Shown here: piece by piece, positions 1 through 9,883 of the stretch | Layout of the letters: each line of letters begins with the position of its first letter | How positions within the stretch are numbered: position 1 is the first letter of the stretch | From: Nocardioides sp. zg-1308 | Lineage (GTDB): Bacteria > Actinomycetota > Actinomycetes > Propionibacteriales > Nocardioidaceae | DNA length: 64,000 bases | Assembly (NCBI RefSeq): GCF_013155375.1 | Contig: NZ_JABJQY010000002.1 | Coordinates: 2,604,001-2,668,000, forward strand | Direction of reading: 5' to 3' | Made by a program: the position numbers and the translations under genes | Notes under the pieces: generated by a model | What the model was told of the DNA's origin: nothing | The model's database searches: none | The model's input: the letters and a program-made list of their open reading frames with translations, nothing else

Positions 1-1
1 C

Positions 2-391
2 GCCGACGTGGTCCGGCTTGTCGCGGCCTGCCGGCGCCCACGGGGGCTCCCGTCCGCCATGGGCGGAGGCGTCGCGCTGACCGACGGCACGATCCACCAC
101 CAGGACGTCCGGCGGGCGCTGGGCATGCCGCGGGTCATCCCTCGGGAGCGCCTCGTGCCGGTGCTCGACTTCTCCCTGCGCGCTCCGACCCTGCCGTCGA
201 GGAGCAACGTGACGGGGCTCCGCCTGGTCGCCGAGGACATCGGCTGGACCGCCGGCCACGGACCGGAGGTGGTGGGCCCGGGCGAAGCCCTGCTGATGGC
301 CGCTGCGGGCCGGGCCGTCGCGCTCGACGAGCTGCGTGGGGAGGGGCTCGCGACCCTGCGTCGGCGTGTTGGCGGAACGGCCGCCGGGTGA
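2..391 (+). CDS. Maleylpyruvate isomerase-like protein, C-terminal part (5' truncated)
   Basis: The reading frame is open from the first bases of the window, so the N-terminus lies outside it and the first in-window ATG is not a credible start. The visible 129 residues match the C-terminal half of the TIGR03083 / mycothiol-dependent maleylpyruvate isomerase-like family. The hallmark is a strand-rich stretch reading RLVAEDIGWTAGHG followed by GPGEALLMAAAGR. Members are thiol-dependent DinB-fold enzymes or metal-binding proteins of mostly unknown substrate. The metal-binding N-terminal helix bundle cannot be checked here. Family placement is fairly sure; the substrate is unknown. The gene ends 12 bases before rocD on the same strand. 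Confidence 0.7.
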   Translation, partial: ADVVRLVAACRRPRGLPSAMGGGVALTDGTIHHQDVRRALGMPRVIPRERLVPVLDFSLRAPTLPSRSNVTGLRLVAEDIGWTAGHGPEVVGPGEALLMAAAGRAVALDELRGEGLATLRRRVGGTAAG

Positions 392-403
392 CACCATGCG
401 GAC

Positions 404-1639
404 ATGACCGCGACTGACCTCTCCACCCGCACCAGCAGCGCCACGGCAGCGCACATCGAGACCACCGAGCGCTACGCCGCGCACAACTACCACCCCCTGC
501 CGGTGGTGCTGGCGCAGGGCGAGGGCGCCTGGGTCGTCGACGTCGACGGCAACCGCTACCTCGACTGCCTCGCGGGCTACTCCGCGCTCAACTTCGGCCA
601 CAGCAACGAGCGCCTGGTGGCGGTCGCGCGCGAGCAGCTGGGCAAGCTCACGCTGACCAGCCGCGCGTTCTTCAACGACCAGCTCAGCGGCTTCGCCGAG
701 GCGCTCGCGCGACTGACCGGCAAGGACATGATCCTGCCGATGAACTCCGGCGCCGAGGCCGTCGAGACCGCGATCAAGGTGAGCCGCAAGTGGGGCTACG
801 AGGTCAAGGGCGTCCCAGCGGGCCAGGCCTCGATCATCACGATGCAGGGCAACTTCCACGGCCGCACGACGACGATCGTCAGCTTCTCCGACGACGAGGT
901 CGCCACGGCCGGCTACGCCCCCTTCACCACGGGCTTCCGCAGCGTCACCTACGGCGACGTCGACGCGGTCGCCGCGGCCATCGACGACACCACGGTGGCC
1001 GTCCTCTTCGAGCCGATCCAGGGCGAGGGCGGCGTCGTCATGCCGCCCGAGGGCTTCCTGCGCGACCTCCGCGCGCTGTGCACCGAGCGCAACGTGCTGA
1101 TGATCGCCGACGAGATCCAGTCGGGCCTGGCCCGCTCGGGCAAGACCTTCGCGTGCGACCACGAGGACGTCGTCCCCGACGTCTACATCATGGGCAAGGC
1201 GCTCGGCGGCGGCATCTACCCCGTCTCCGCCATCGCGGCCGACCACGCCATCATGGACGTCATCACCCCGGGGTCGCACGGGTCCACCTTCGGTGGCAAC
1301 CCGCTCGCCGCGGCGATCGGCACCGAGGTCGTGGCGATGCTGGAGGAGGGCACCTTCCAGGCCCGCGCGGCCGAGATCGGCGCGCAGATCGAGGCCGGGT
1401 TCCGCCCGCTCGTCGGCAAGGGCCTCATGGCGGTGCGCGTCCGCGGCGCGTGGGCCGGCATCGACATCGACCCGGCGCTGATGACCGGTCGCCAGATGTC
1501 CGAGGCGCTCATGGCGCGCGGCATCCTCGCCAAGGACACCCACGGCTCGACGGTCCGCTTCGCCCCGCCGCTGGTGGCCAGCGACGAGGACATCGCCGGC
1601 CTGGTCGACGCGGTCGCCGAGATCCTCACCGCCGGCTGA
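404..1639 (+). CDS. rocD: Ornithine--oxo-acid aminotransferase
   Basis: PLP-dependent class III aminotransferase that converts ornithine and 2-oxoglutarate to glutamate-5-semialdehyde and glutamate (arginine/ornithine catabolism, cytosolic). The 411 residues fit the family length. Visible motifs: NSGAEAVETAIK (about 114-125, PLP phosphate binding), FHGRT (151-155), DEIQSG (236-241, the Asp that contacts the pyridine nitrogen) and MGKALGGG with the Schiff-base lysine at K265. The ATG at 404 follows the upstream gene by 12 bases, and no strong ribosome binding site is seen. No other arginine catabolic gene is adjacent, so induction is probably independent. Acetylornithine or 4-aminobutyrate aminotransferase are the alternatives; the RTTTIVSFSDD and GGIYPVSA segments favour RocD. 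Confidence 0.92.
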   Translation: MTATDLSTRTSSATAAHIETTERYAAHNYHPLPVVLAQGEGAWVVDVDGNRYLDCLAGYSALNFGHSNERLVAVAREQLGKLTLTSRAFFNDQLSGFAEALARLTGKDMILPMNSGAEAVETAIKVSRKWGYEVKGVPAGQASIITMQGNFHGRTTTIVSFSDDEVATAGYAPFTTGFRSVTYGDVDAVAAAIDDTTVAVLFEPIQGEGGVVMPPEGFLRDLRALCTERNVLMIADEIQSGLARSGKTFACDHEDVVPDVYIMGKALGGGIYPVSAIAADHAIMDVITPGSHGSTFGGNPLAAAIGTEVVAMLEEGTFQARAAEIGAQIEAGFRPLVGKGLMAVRVRGAWAGIDIDPALMTGRQMSEALMARGILAKDTHGSTVRFAPPLVASDEDIAGLVDAVAEILTAG

Positions 1640-1664
1640 GCGCCACGTCCGGGCTGCCGTCGCC

Positions 1665-2018
1665 TCAGCGGTCCTCCTGCGTCACCTCGATGTCGAAGTC
1701 CCCGCCGTCCTCGAGCATCGTCAACGTCAGCTCGTCGGTCCCGCCGTCGTCGTAGCGCACGACGCAGTGGCTGGTGGAGCCCTTGGCCCTGCCCATCTCC
1801 TCGCAGTCCGCCGTCGTCATCCGGACCGATGTCCCGAGGGCCACCTGGTGCTTGTTGAAGGCGTTGCGGACCGCCAGGTCGGGGTCCCACTGGGCGCGCA
1901 CGGGTCGCTCGCCGGGCAGGTCGAGCTGCCAGTAGGGGTAGGTCAGCTTGAGCAGCCCGACCACGGCCACGCCCGCCACGGCCAGCAGGCCCGCGCGGGA
2001 TCGTTCGACCTGCGCCAT
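1665..2018 (-). CDS. Small membrane-anchored hypothetical protein
   Basis: 117 residues. One N-terminal membrane segment (about residues 10-28, LLAVAGVAVVGLLKLTYPYW) is followed by a soluble outer domain with two cysteines (C72 and C85), suggesting an exported disulfide-bonded domain like the DUF4333 group, although similarity is only in outline. ATG at 2018 was chosen because it lies just downstream of the preceding gene's stop (5-base gap) and includes the hydrophobic anchor; the frame stays open far upstream but that part overlaps the SDR gene. Last gene of a minus-strand run ArsR-MFS-SDR-this gene, convergent with rocD. Function unknown. Confidence 0.7.
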   Translation of the reverse strand: MAQVERSRAGLLAVAGVAVVGLLKLTYPYWQLDLPGERPVRAQWDPDLAVRNAFNKHQVALGTSVRMTTADCEEMGRAKGSTSHCVVRYDDGGTDELTLTMLEDGGDFDIEVTQEDR

Positions 2019-2023
2019 CTCGG

Positions 2024-2785
2024 TCAGGCGATCGTCAGGCCGCCGTCGACCGGGATCATCTGGCCGGTGACGTAGCCGGCAGCGTCGGAGGCCAGCCAGA
2101 CCGCGGTCGCGGCGAGCTCGCGCGGGTCGCCCTTGCGGCCGGCCGGGACGCGCTGGAGCGCGAGGTCGATGTAGCCCTCGGGGTAGGTCTCGGTCATCTC
2201 CGAGGCGAAGAACCCGGGCGCCAGGGCGTTGACCCGGATGCCCTTGCGGCCCGTCCACTGCTGGGCGAGGTCGCGGGTGAGGCCCCCGAGGCCCGCCTTG
2301 GACGCGGAGTACGCCGCCTGGGGCAGGCCGCCGGTCGTGATGCCGAGGATCGAGGAGATGTTGACGATGCTCGAGCCGGGCTGCATCACGCGGCCGCACG
2401 CCTGCGCCATCCAGTAGCACCCGTTGAGGTTGACGTCGATGACCGAGCGGAACTGCTCGGGCGTCTCCCGGGTGGCGGGGACCGCCGTGCCGACGCCGGC
2501 GTTGTTGACCAGGACGTCGACCCGGCCGAACTTCGCCATCGCCTCGTCGACGAGGCGCTGGCACTGCTCCGGGTCGGCGACGTCGGTCACGACCGTGTGG
2601 ACCCGGCGCCCGGTCGAGCGCACCGAGCCGGCGACGCGCTCGAGCTTGTCGGCCCGCCGCGCCCCGAGGACCACGTCGGCCCCGGCCTCGGCGAAGCAGT
2701 GGGCGAAGGCGACCCCCAGGCCGCTCGAGGCGCCGGTGACGATGACGACCTTGTCGTCGAGGCGAAAGTGATCGAGGACTCCCAT
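2024..2785 (-). CDS. SDR family NAD(P)-dependent oxidoreductase
   Basis: Classical short-chain dehydrogenase/reductase of 253 residues. The cofactor motif TGASSGLG is at 17-24, NNAG at 94-97, the catalytic serine in VNISS (about 144-145) and the Y-x-x-x-K pair at Y159/K163. The C-terminal segment ends GQMIPVDGGLTIA, typical of 3-oxoacyl-ACP reductase or gluconate 5-dehydrogenase-like SDRs. The basic residues after the second strand (GARRADK) suggest NADPH. Substrate cannot be named. ATG at 2785; 9 bases separate it from the MFS gene upstream and 5 from the small membrane protein downstream, so the run is probably one transcript. Confidence 0.88.
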   Translation of the reverse strand: MGVLDHFRLDDKVVIVTGASSGLGVAFAHCFAEAGADVVLGARRADKLERVAGSVRSTGRRVHTVVTDVADPEQCQRLVDEAMAKFGRVDVLVNNAGVGTAVPATRETPEQFRSVIDVNLNGCYWMAQACGRVMQPGSSIVNISSILGITTGGLPQAAYSASKAGLGGLTRDLAQQWTGRKGIRVNALAPGFFASEMTETYPEGYIDLALQRVPAGRKGDPRELAATAVWLASDAAGYVTGQMIPVDGGLTIA

Positions 2786-2794
2786 GGCGAGAAT

Positions 2795-4045
2795 CTACGG
2801 CGTGGTGGTGGTCACCGTCGCCGCAGGGGTCGCCGGCGCGCGCGGCAGGTTGCGCACCGACCCCGAGCAGAGGACCAGCGCGACGATGGCGGCGTACGCG
2901 ACGGCCGAGGCGATGAGGACCGGCCGATAGCCGAACACCGCTGCGAGGGGACCGAACGCGATCTGGCCGATCGGGATGGCGACGAAGGAGCCCAGTGCGT
3001 CGTAGGAGTAGGCGCGCGACAGCATCCGGTCCTCGATGTTCTCCTGCATCGCCAGGTTCCATCCCATGCCGAACACCTCCGTGCCGGCGCCGGCCGCGAA
3101 GGCCGCGACCACCAGGCCGACCAGGTGCGGCGAGACCCCGAGGATGAGCATGGGCGGTGCCATCAGCAGCACGCCGAGCATGCCGAGCAGGAGTGGCCGC
3201 TCGAGGCGGACCCGGAGCAGGACGACGGTCGTGACGAGGAACCCGGCCGCCTCCGCGGACAGCACGAAGCCCCAGCCCTGGCGGCCGATGGTGTCGTCGG
3301 CGATCGCGGGACCGAGCGTGGTCCAGGCGCCGGCGTGGATGAGGTTGAGCACGCCGAAGCCGACGACGACGATCCAGAGCCAGGGCGTCGCCCAGAAGAA
3401 GCTCCACCCCTCGCGCAGCTCACGGACGGTGTCGGCAGGCTCGCCCGCGGACTCCCTGGGCGGGATCGTCACCGGCACCAGCAGGAGGGCGGCGAGCGCC
3501 CACGTGAGCGCGTCGACCGCGAGCGCCCACCCCGACCCGACGGTGACGACCAGGAGGGCGCCGAGGGTGGGGCCGATCACCATCATCCCGTTGCGGGTGA
3601 GCGAGACGAGCGCGTTGGCCGGCTGCAGGTCGGACCGGGGGACCAGCTGCGGGAGCGCGCTGGCCATCGCCGGGAAGCCGACGCCCGACACGGCGCCGTG
3701 CACGATGCTCAGGCACACGAGCATCCAGATCTCCGCGTGCCCGGCGAGGACCAGCACGGCGATCGCGCCCTGGCTGATCGCCGAGGCGACGTTGGAGAAC
3801 TGCAGCACGAGGGTGCGCGGGATCCGGTCCGCGATCACCCCTCCGTACAGCAGCAGCGCGACCATCGGGATGGTGTGCGCCGCGAGCACCTGGCCCAGGG
3901 CGGTGGGGGAGTCGGTGATGTCGAGGACGGCGAACGCCAGCGCGACGGTCGCCATCATGTTGCCGAACGTGTTGACGAGGCGCGAGGCGAAGTACCACGC
4001 GAAGTTGCGGTTGCGCAGCGGCGCGAGCGAGTCGGACCAGTTCAT
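2795..4045 (-). CDS. MFS transporter (putative exporter)
   Basis: 416-residue membrane protein with the twelve-segment pattern of the major facilitator superfamily. It begins MNWSDSLAPLRNRNFAWYF, like the MFS_3/enterobactin-exporter-like group, and the loop GGVIADRIPRTLVL (about residues 64-77) is a degenerate version of the conserved 2-3 loop motif. ATG at 4045 overlaps the TGA of the regulator gene upstream by four bases (ATGA), which fixes this start and implies translational coupling. An ArsR-like regulator directly before an exporter suggests an efflux unit responding to a small molecule; the substrate is unknown. Confidence 0.88.
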   Translation of the reverse strand: MNWSDSLAPLRNRNFAWYFASRLVNTFGNMMATVALAFAVLDITDSPTALGQVLAAHTIPMVALLLYGGVIADRIPRTLVLQFSNVASAISQGAIAVLVLAGHAEIWMLVCLSIVHGAVSGVGFPAMASALPQLVPRSDLQPANALVSLTRNGMMVIGPTLGALLVVTVGSGWALAVDALTWALAALLLVPVTIPPRESAGEPADTVRELREGWSFFWATPWLWIVVVGFGVLNLIHAGAWTTLGPAIADDTIGRQGWGFVLSAEAAGFLVTTVVLLRVRLERPLLLGMLGVLLMAPPMLILGVSPHLVGLVVAAFAAGAGTEVFGMGWNLAMQENIEDRMLSRAYSYDALGSFVAIPIGQIAFGPLAAVFGYRPVLIASAVAYAAIVALVLCSGSVRNLPRAPATPAATVTTTTP

Positions 4046-4620
4046 CGGGGCTCCTCGGAGGGCGTCCAGCGGACGGCGTCGCCGGTGAGGCCGCCCGTCA
4101 TCGTGAAGGCGGTGGACGTGGCGCTGACGTGCACCGTGTCCGGCGTGCCGGCGGGACGCGCCGCCGCGTGCAGGACGTGGGACGCCTCGTGCAGCAGCTG
4201 GACCGCGCGGTGCCACGCCTCCACCGGCACCCAGGCCTCCAGGTCGCTCGACGAGGAGTGTCCGGGTGCGACGTCGAGCAGCCGCCGCTCCACCTCCACG
4301 GCCGTCGCGCGGGCGTACGCGATCCGGTCGCCGACCTCCGCCCCCTGGGCGGGCAGGTCCCGCGTCGCGTCGTAGCGATAGCGCTTCGCCACCCCGCCGC
4401 GGATCTTCTCCTCGCTCTCGACGACCAGCTCGCCGATGGCGTGCAGGACCCGCAGGTGGTACGACGCGTTGGCGTGCGTCACGCCGAGGGCGCGGGCCAC
4501 GTCCGCTGCGCTCATCGCCTCCGCGGTGAGCAGCGAGAGGATCCGCAGGCGCAGGGGGTGTGCGGTCGCCCGCAGCCGCGCCACGGCGCCCGCCGTGACC
4601 TCGCCCGTCTGGTCCGCCAT
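4042..4620 (-). CDS. ArsR/helix-turn-helix transcriptional regulator
   Basis: 192 residues. A winged-helix domain occupies about residues 12-75, with HPLRLRILSLLTAEAMSAADVARALGVTHANASYHLRVL reading as an ArsR/HTH_20 fold; the rest is a longer C-terminal sensor region without the metal-binding cysteines of ArsR, so a non-metal ligand is likely. The ATG at 4620 is preceded by GGAGGGTG at a good distance, so it is preferred to a TTG twelve bases upstream. The stop overlaps the MFS start (ATGA). Probably regulates its own operon. Confidence 0.85.
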   Translation of the reverse strand: MADQTGEVTAGAVARLRATAHPLRLRILSLLTAEAMSAADVARALGVTHANASYHLRVLHAIGELVVESEEKIRGGVAKRYRYDATRDLPAQGAEVGDRIAYARATAVEVERRLLDVAPGHSSSSDLEAWVPVEAWHRAVQLLHEASHVLHAAARPAGTPDTVHVSATSTAFTMTGGLTGDAVRWTPSEEPR

Positions 4621-4648
4621 GTCACCCTCCAAGAGTCGTTGGGGAGTG

Positions 4649-4678
4649 AGTCTGGACGCGGAGACGCTCGACTGTCAA
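4649..4678 (-). promoter_or_regulatory. Candidate sigma-70-type promoter for the ArsR-MFS-SDR run
   Basis: On the minus strand TTGACA (4673-4678) is followed after 18 bases by CAGACT (4649-4654), about 30 bases before the regulator's start codon. The -35 box is perfect, the -10 box weak. The rest of the 228-base gap between 4621 and 4848 shows no gene. Confidence 0.4.
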
Positions 4679-4848
4679 ACACTTGTTGGGGACCTGTGCG
4701 CAGGACGGGGACGCCGTCGGCGTACCGAGGACCCCGGACCGCACCCTGACCCGACCCTGATCACCCCCTTGGAGCGCGTGATCCGCGCGCCTCGGCGTGG
4801 GAGGCTTGTCGCATCGCAGGGCACCCGGCCCACCGAGGAGTGAGTGAG

Positions 4849-5367
4849 ATGTCCGACCAGTACCCGCAGCACCCGCAGGACCCCGCCGCGCAGGGCCAGC
4901 CGTCGTACGGCCAGCCGACCTTCGGCCAGCAGCCCTACCAGCAGCCTTCCTCCCAGCCACAGGGCACCTACCGGCAGGCGCCGGCCACCATGTCGCCCGA
5001 GGACGAGCGGACGTGGGGCGCGATCAGCCACGCCGGCGCCGTCGTCGCGATGATCTGCTCGGCCGGCTTCCTCGGCTTCCTGGCCTCGATCGCCGTCTAC
5101 GTCATCCAGAAGGACCGCGGCCCCTTCGTGCGGGCGCACGCCGCCAACTCGATCAACGTGCAGATCTCGATGTTCATCTGGCTGGTCGTCGCCGCGGTGA
5201 TCTACGTGGTCCTCGGCATCGTCACCCTCGGCATCGGGTTCGTGGTGTTCCTGCCGGTCTTCGCCGTGCCGCTGGTCGTCGCCGGCGTCCTGCACGTGAT
5301 CGGGGCCGTCAAGGCCTACAACGGCGAGTGGTGGAACCCGCCGTTCACCCCCCAGCTCGTCAAGTGA
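4849..5367 (+). CDS. DUF4870 domain-containing membrane protein
   Basis: 172 residues. The N-terminal 50 are a Pro/Gln/Tyr-rich low-complexity tail (QPSYGQPTFGQQPYQQP). Then comes the DUF4870 signature: MSPEDERTWGAISHAGAVVA, KDRGPFVRAHAANSINVQIS and two to three membrane segments (about 60-85, 105-125, 128-150). Proteins of this type are small integral membrane proteins of unknown role in many actinobacteria. ATG at 4849 is preceded by GAGGAG eight bases away; upstream in-frame starts are not needed. The 3' end overlaps the convergent nucleotidyltransferase gene by 8 bases. Confidence 0.85.
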   Translation: MSDQYPQHPQDPAAQGQPSYGQPTFGQQPYQQPSSQPQGTYRQAPATMSPEDERTWGAISHAGAVVAMICSAGFLGFLASIAVYVIQKDRGPFVRAHAANSINVQISMFIWLVVAAVIYVVLGIVTLGIGFVVFLPVFAVPLVVAGVLHVIGAVKAYNGEWWNPPFTPQLVK

Positions 5368-6124
5368 GGCGGGCCAGCACCCCGTCCTGCCACGCGAACG
5401 CCGCCCGGGCCCGGACCGCGAGGTCCGGGCCGGGCAGCAGCGCCTCCACCCGCTCGGCGTAGCCGGCCGGCAGGTCGGTGCGCAGGTAGCGCAGCCCGTA
5501 GTCGTGCCGTGCCGGGCAGTGCTCGATACGCAGCAGCCGCACCAGCGGCTCGACCGCCAGGCGCAGGTGCAGGGTCGTCGCCTCGGCGAGGTCGCCGCGC
5601 GCGAGCGCCCGCTCGACCAGCCAGGCGGCGGTCTGGCGGCGTGCCGCCGTCTGCTGGACCGCGTACCGGCGCTGCGCCTCCAGCTCGGCCTCGTCGTCGT
5701 CCTCGAGGACGAGCCGACCCTCCGGGTCGTGCAGCACGACGGGGACGCCGTGGCGACGGGTGTCCATCGTGAGCCGTTCGGGCATCGTCTGCACGACCAG
5801 GTCGACGAGCCGCGTGGGCCGGCTGAGGTCGGCCGCGTCGGGCTGGAGGTGCACGAAGCACTGCCGGCCGTCGGGCCACGTCGCCTCGGGCAGCTCCCAC
5901 ACGTGGTCGACCTGGAGCTCGTGCCGCGCGAGCGCCAGCACGGCGTCGTACGTCGCGGCCGCGTCGCCGCTGCACCAGGCCTCCACGTCGAGGTCGGAGT
6001 GCTCGTCCCAGCCGCCGGTGACGGCCGATCCGTTGACGACGACGACCTGCAGCGCGGGCACCTCCTCGGGGAGCCGGCCGAGGAACGCGAGCACGTCGTC
6101 GTACCTGCTCAGGTCGGCAGCCAT
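5360..6124 (-). CDS. Nucleotidyltransferase-fold protein
   Basis: 254 residues. A polymerase-beta-type nucleotidyltransferase signature is seen early: VNGSAVTGGWDEHSDLDVEAW, with G32-S33 and the metal-binding D44-x-D46. The remainder is helical and rich in Arg/Ala/Leu, and resembles stand-alone actinobacterial aminoglycoside-nucleotidyltransferase-like proteins of unknown substrate. The ATG at 6124 has no ribosome binding site. On the minus strand CATACT (6132-6137) lies seven bases before it, so the mRNA is probably leaderless and shares its promoter region with the leuS leader. It could be an RNA- or drug-modifying enzyme, or an antitoxin-like MNT protein; nothing here decides. Confidence 0.72.
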   Translation of the reverse strand: MAADLSRYDDVLAFLGRLPEEVPALQVVVVNGSAVTGGWDEHSDLDVEAWCSGDAAATYDAVLALARHELQVDHVWELPEATWPDGRQCFVHLQPDAADLSRPTRLVDLVVQTMPERLTMDTRRHGVPVVLHDPEGRLVLEDDDEAELEAQRRYAVQQTAARRQTAAWLVERALARGDLAEATTLHLRLAVEPLVRLLRIEHCPARHDYGLRYLRTDLPAGYAERVEALLPGPDLAVRARAAFAWQDGVLARLT

Positions 6125-6131
6125 GGATACG

Positions 6132-6139
6132 AGTATGCT
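6132..6139. promoter_or_regulatory. Overlapping divergent -10 boxes (leuS leader / nucleotidyltransferase)
   Basis: The 8 bases AGTATGCT contain TATGCT on the plus strand (6134-6139, seven bases before GTG 6147) and CATACT on the minus strand (6132-6137, seven bases before ATG 6124). Both fit the -10/leaderless-start spacing used throughout this window, so two transcripts probably start 23 bases apart from one overlapping site. Confidence 0.5.
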
Positions 6140-6146
6140 GGCTCTC

Positions 6147-6182
6147 GTGCACCAGGACCTGCTCCTTCCTCAGCCGCGCTGA
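6147..6182 (+). CDS. leuS leader peptide (leucine attenuator)
   Basis: An 11-residue frame, GTG-start then HQDLLLPQPR, with three consecutive leucine codons CTG CTC CTT at 6159-6167. TATGCT seven bases before the GTG predicts a leaderless transcript. An ATG at 6135 in the same frame would lie inside that -10 box and is less likely. Such leucine runs before an aminoacyl-tRNA synthetase gene are the hallmark of ribosome-mediated attenuation: shortage of leucyl-tRNA stalls the ribosome and changes the downstream RNA fold. Confidence 0.65.
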   Translation: MHQDLLLPQPR

Positions 6183-6233
6183 CCAGTCCCACCGGACCGG
6201 CACGCGGCTACCCCTCCATGTGAGGGGTTTTTT
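6172..6233 (+). promoter_or_regulatory. Leader hairpin and intrinsic terminator controlling leuS
   Basis: Two adjacent hairpins follow the leucine codons. The first pairs AGCCGCG (6172-6178, overlapping the last leader codons) with CGCGGCT (6203-6209). The second pairs ACCCCTC (6210-6216) with GAGGGGT (6222-6228), has a five-base loop, and runs into a T-tract to 6233: a regular Rho-independent terminator 45 bases before leuS. Position and the preceding leucine codons indicate an attenuator; the exact switching structure is not resolved. No T-box consensus is present. Confidence 0.65.
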
Positions 6234-6278
6234 CATGTCCGACCCCGCTTCGCCCGCAACTGCCCCAGAGGACCAGCC

Positions 6279-8777
<2,499 letters not shown>

Positions 8778-8806
8778 GGAGCGTGACGGCCGCTAGGGTC
8801 GCCCCC

Positions 8807-9706
8807 ATGTCCCAGGTCGAGCCCCCGGTCGATCCGCGAGCCGTGCCCAGCGTCGCGGTGGTCACCGACTCGACCGCGAGCCTGCCCGCCGACCTGGCGG
8901 CGGACCGCGGCATCCGGGTCGTGCCGCTGCAGGTCGTGATCGGCGCGAGGGTGCTCGACGAGGGGCCGGACGGCGCGACCCCGGAGGTCGTCGCCTCGGC
9001 GCTGCGCGAGTTCGTGCCGGTCAGCACCTCCCGGCCGGCGCCCGCGCTGTTCGTGCAGCTCTACCGCGAGCTCGCGGCCGCCGGGGTGGAGGAGGTCGTC
9101 TCGGTGCACCTGTCCCGCGAGATGAGCGGCACCTTCGAGTCCGCCCAGCTCGCCGCTGGAGAGGTGGACCTCCCGGTGCACGTCGTCGACACCGGCCAGG
9201 TCGGCATCGCCACCGGGTTCGCCGCGCTGACCGCCCTCGACGTGCTCGAGGCCGGCGGCAGCGCGCAGGAGGCCGCCGAGGCGGCGCGGTCGCGCGGGCG
9301 GGCGGCGACGTCGTTGTTCTACGTCGACACGCTGGAGTACCTCCGTCGCGGCGGGCGGATCGGCGCGGCCGCTGCCATCCTCGGCAGCGCCCTGTCGGTC
9401 AAGCCGCTGCTCGAGATCGTCGACGGCAAGGTGGCGCCCCGCGAGCGCGTGCGTACGGCGTCGCGAGCGCTCGCCCGGCTCGGCGAGCTCGCCGTCGAGG
9501 CCGCGGGCGACCAGGCCGTCGACGTCTGCGTCGCGCACCTGTCCAACGCGGATCGCGCCGAGGAGCTGACCGCGATCCTGTCGGAGCGGCTGGCCGACGG
9601 CCTCGAGGGCCGCGAGGTGATGTGCGGCGAGCTCGGTGCCGTGCTCGGCGCGCACGTGGGACCGGGCATGGTCGCCGTCTGCGTCTCGCCCCGTCCGGAC
9701 GCCTGA
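8807..9706 (+). CDS. DegV family protein (fatty-acid binding)
   Basis: 299 residues with the DegV fold: VAVVTDSTASLPADLAADRGIRVVPLQV near the N-terminus, VSVHLSREMSGTFESAQLAA in the middle and YVDTLEYLRRGGRIG, the lipid-binding region. In Firmicutes DegV proteins (FakB) hand fatty acids to the kinase FakA. No FakA-like kinase is encoded in this window, so the role here is only inferred from the family. ATG at 8807 sits seven bases after TAGGGT (8794-8799), which implies a leaderless transcript starting at the ATG. leuS ends 29 bases upstream. Confidence 0.9.
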   Translation: MSQVEPPVDPRAVPSVAVVTDSTASLPADLAADRGIRVVPLQVVIGARVLDEGPDGATPEVVASALREFVPVSTSRPAPALFVQLYRELAAAGVEEVVSVHLSREMSGTFESAQLAAGEVDLPVHVVDTGQVGIATGFAALTALDVLEAGGSAQEAAEAARSRGRAATSLFYVDTLEYLRRGGRIGAAAAILGSALSVKPLLEIVDGKVAPRERVRTASRALARLGELAVEAAGDQAVDVCVAHLSNADRAEELTAILSERLADGLEGREVMCGELGAVLGAHVGPGMVAVCVSPRPDA

Positions 9707-9720
9707 CCCGCGACCTGACG

Positions 9721-9762
9721 TCCGCAGGACACCCTCCGCAGGACACCCTCCGCAGGACACCC
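9721..9762 (+). repeat. Three perfect 14-base tandem repeats
   Basis: TCCGCAGGACACCC is repeated three times head to tail (9721-9734, 9735-9748, 9749-9762) directly after degV. The array has no obvious hairpin or coding content and lies in the 177-base gap before the RDD protein gene. The rest of that gap holds nothing I can identify apart from the ribosome binding site GGAGG at 9874-9878. Confidence 0.9.
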
Positions 9763-9883
9763 GGAACGGGTGACCCCGGAGCCTGAGTTGCGTGCCACCC
9801 TCGGGGACCACGCGGGCGTGCCGGCGGCGCGACCCTCGCGCCGGACGCACCGGACGTGCGCCCGTCGAGCTCTGGAGGTGCCG

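Noticed and set aside
6125..6278. T-box riboswitch before leuS
   Set aside because: No AGGGTGG-ACCGCG T-box consensus; leucine codons plus terminator fit attenuation better.
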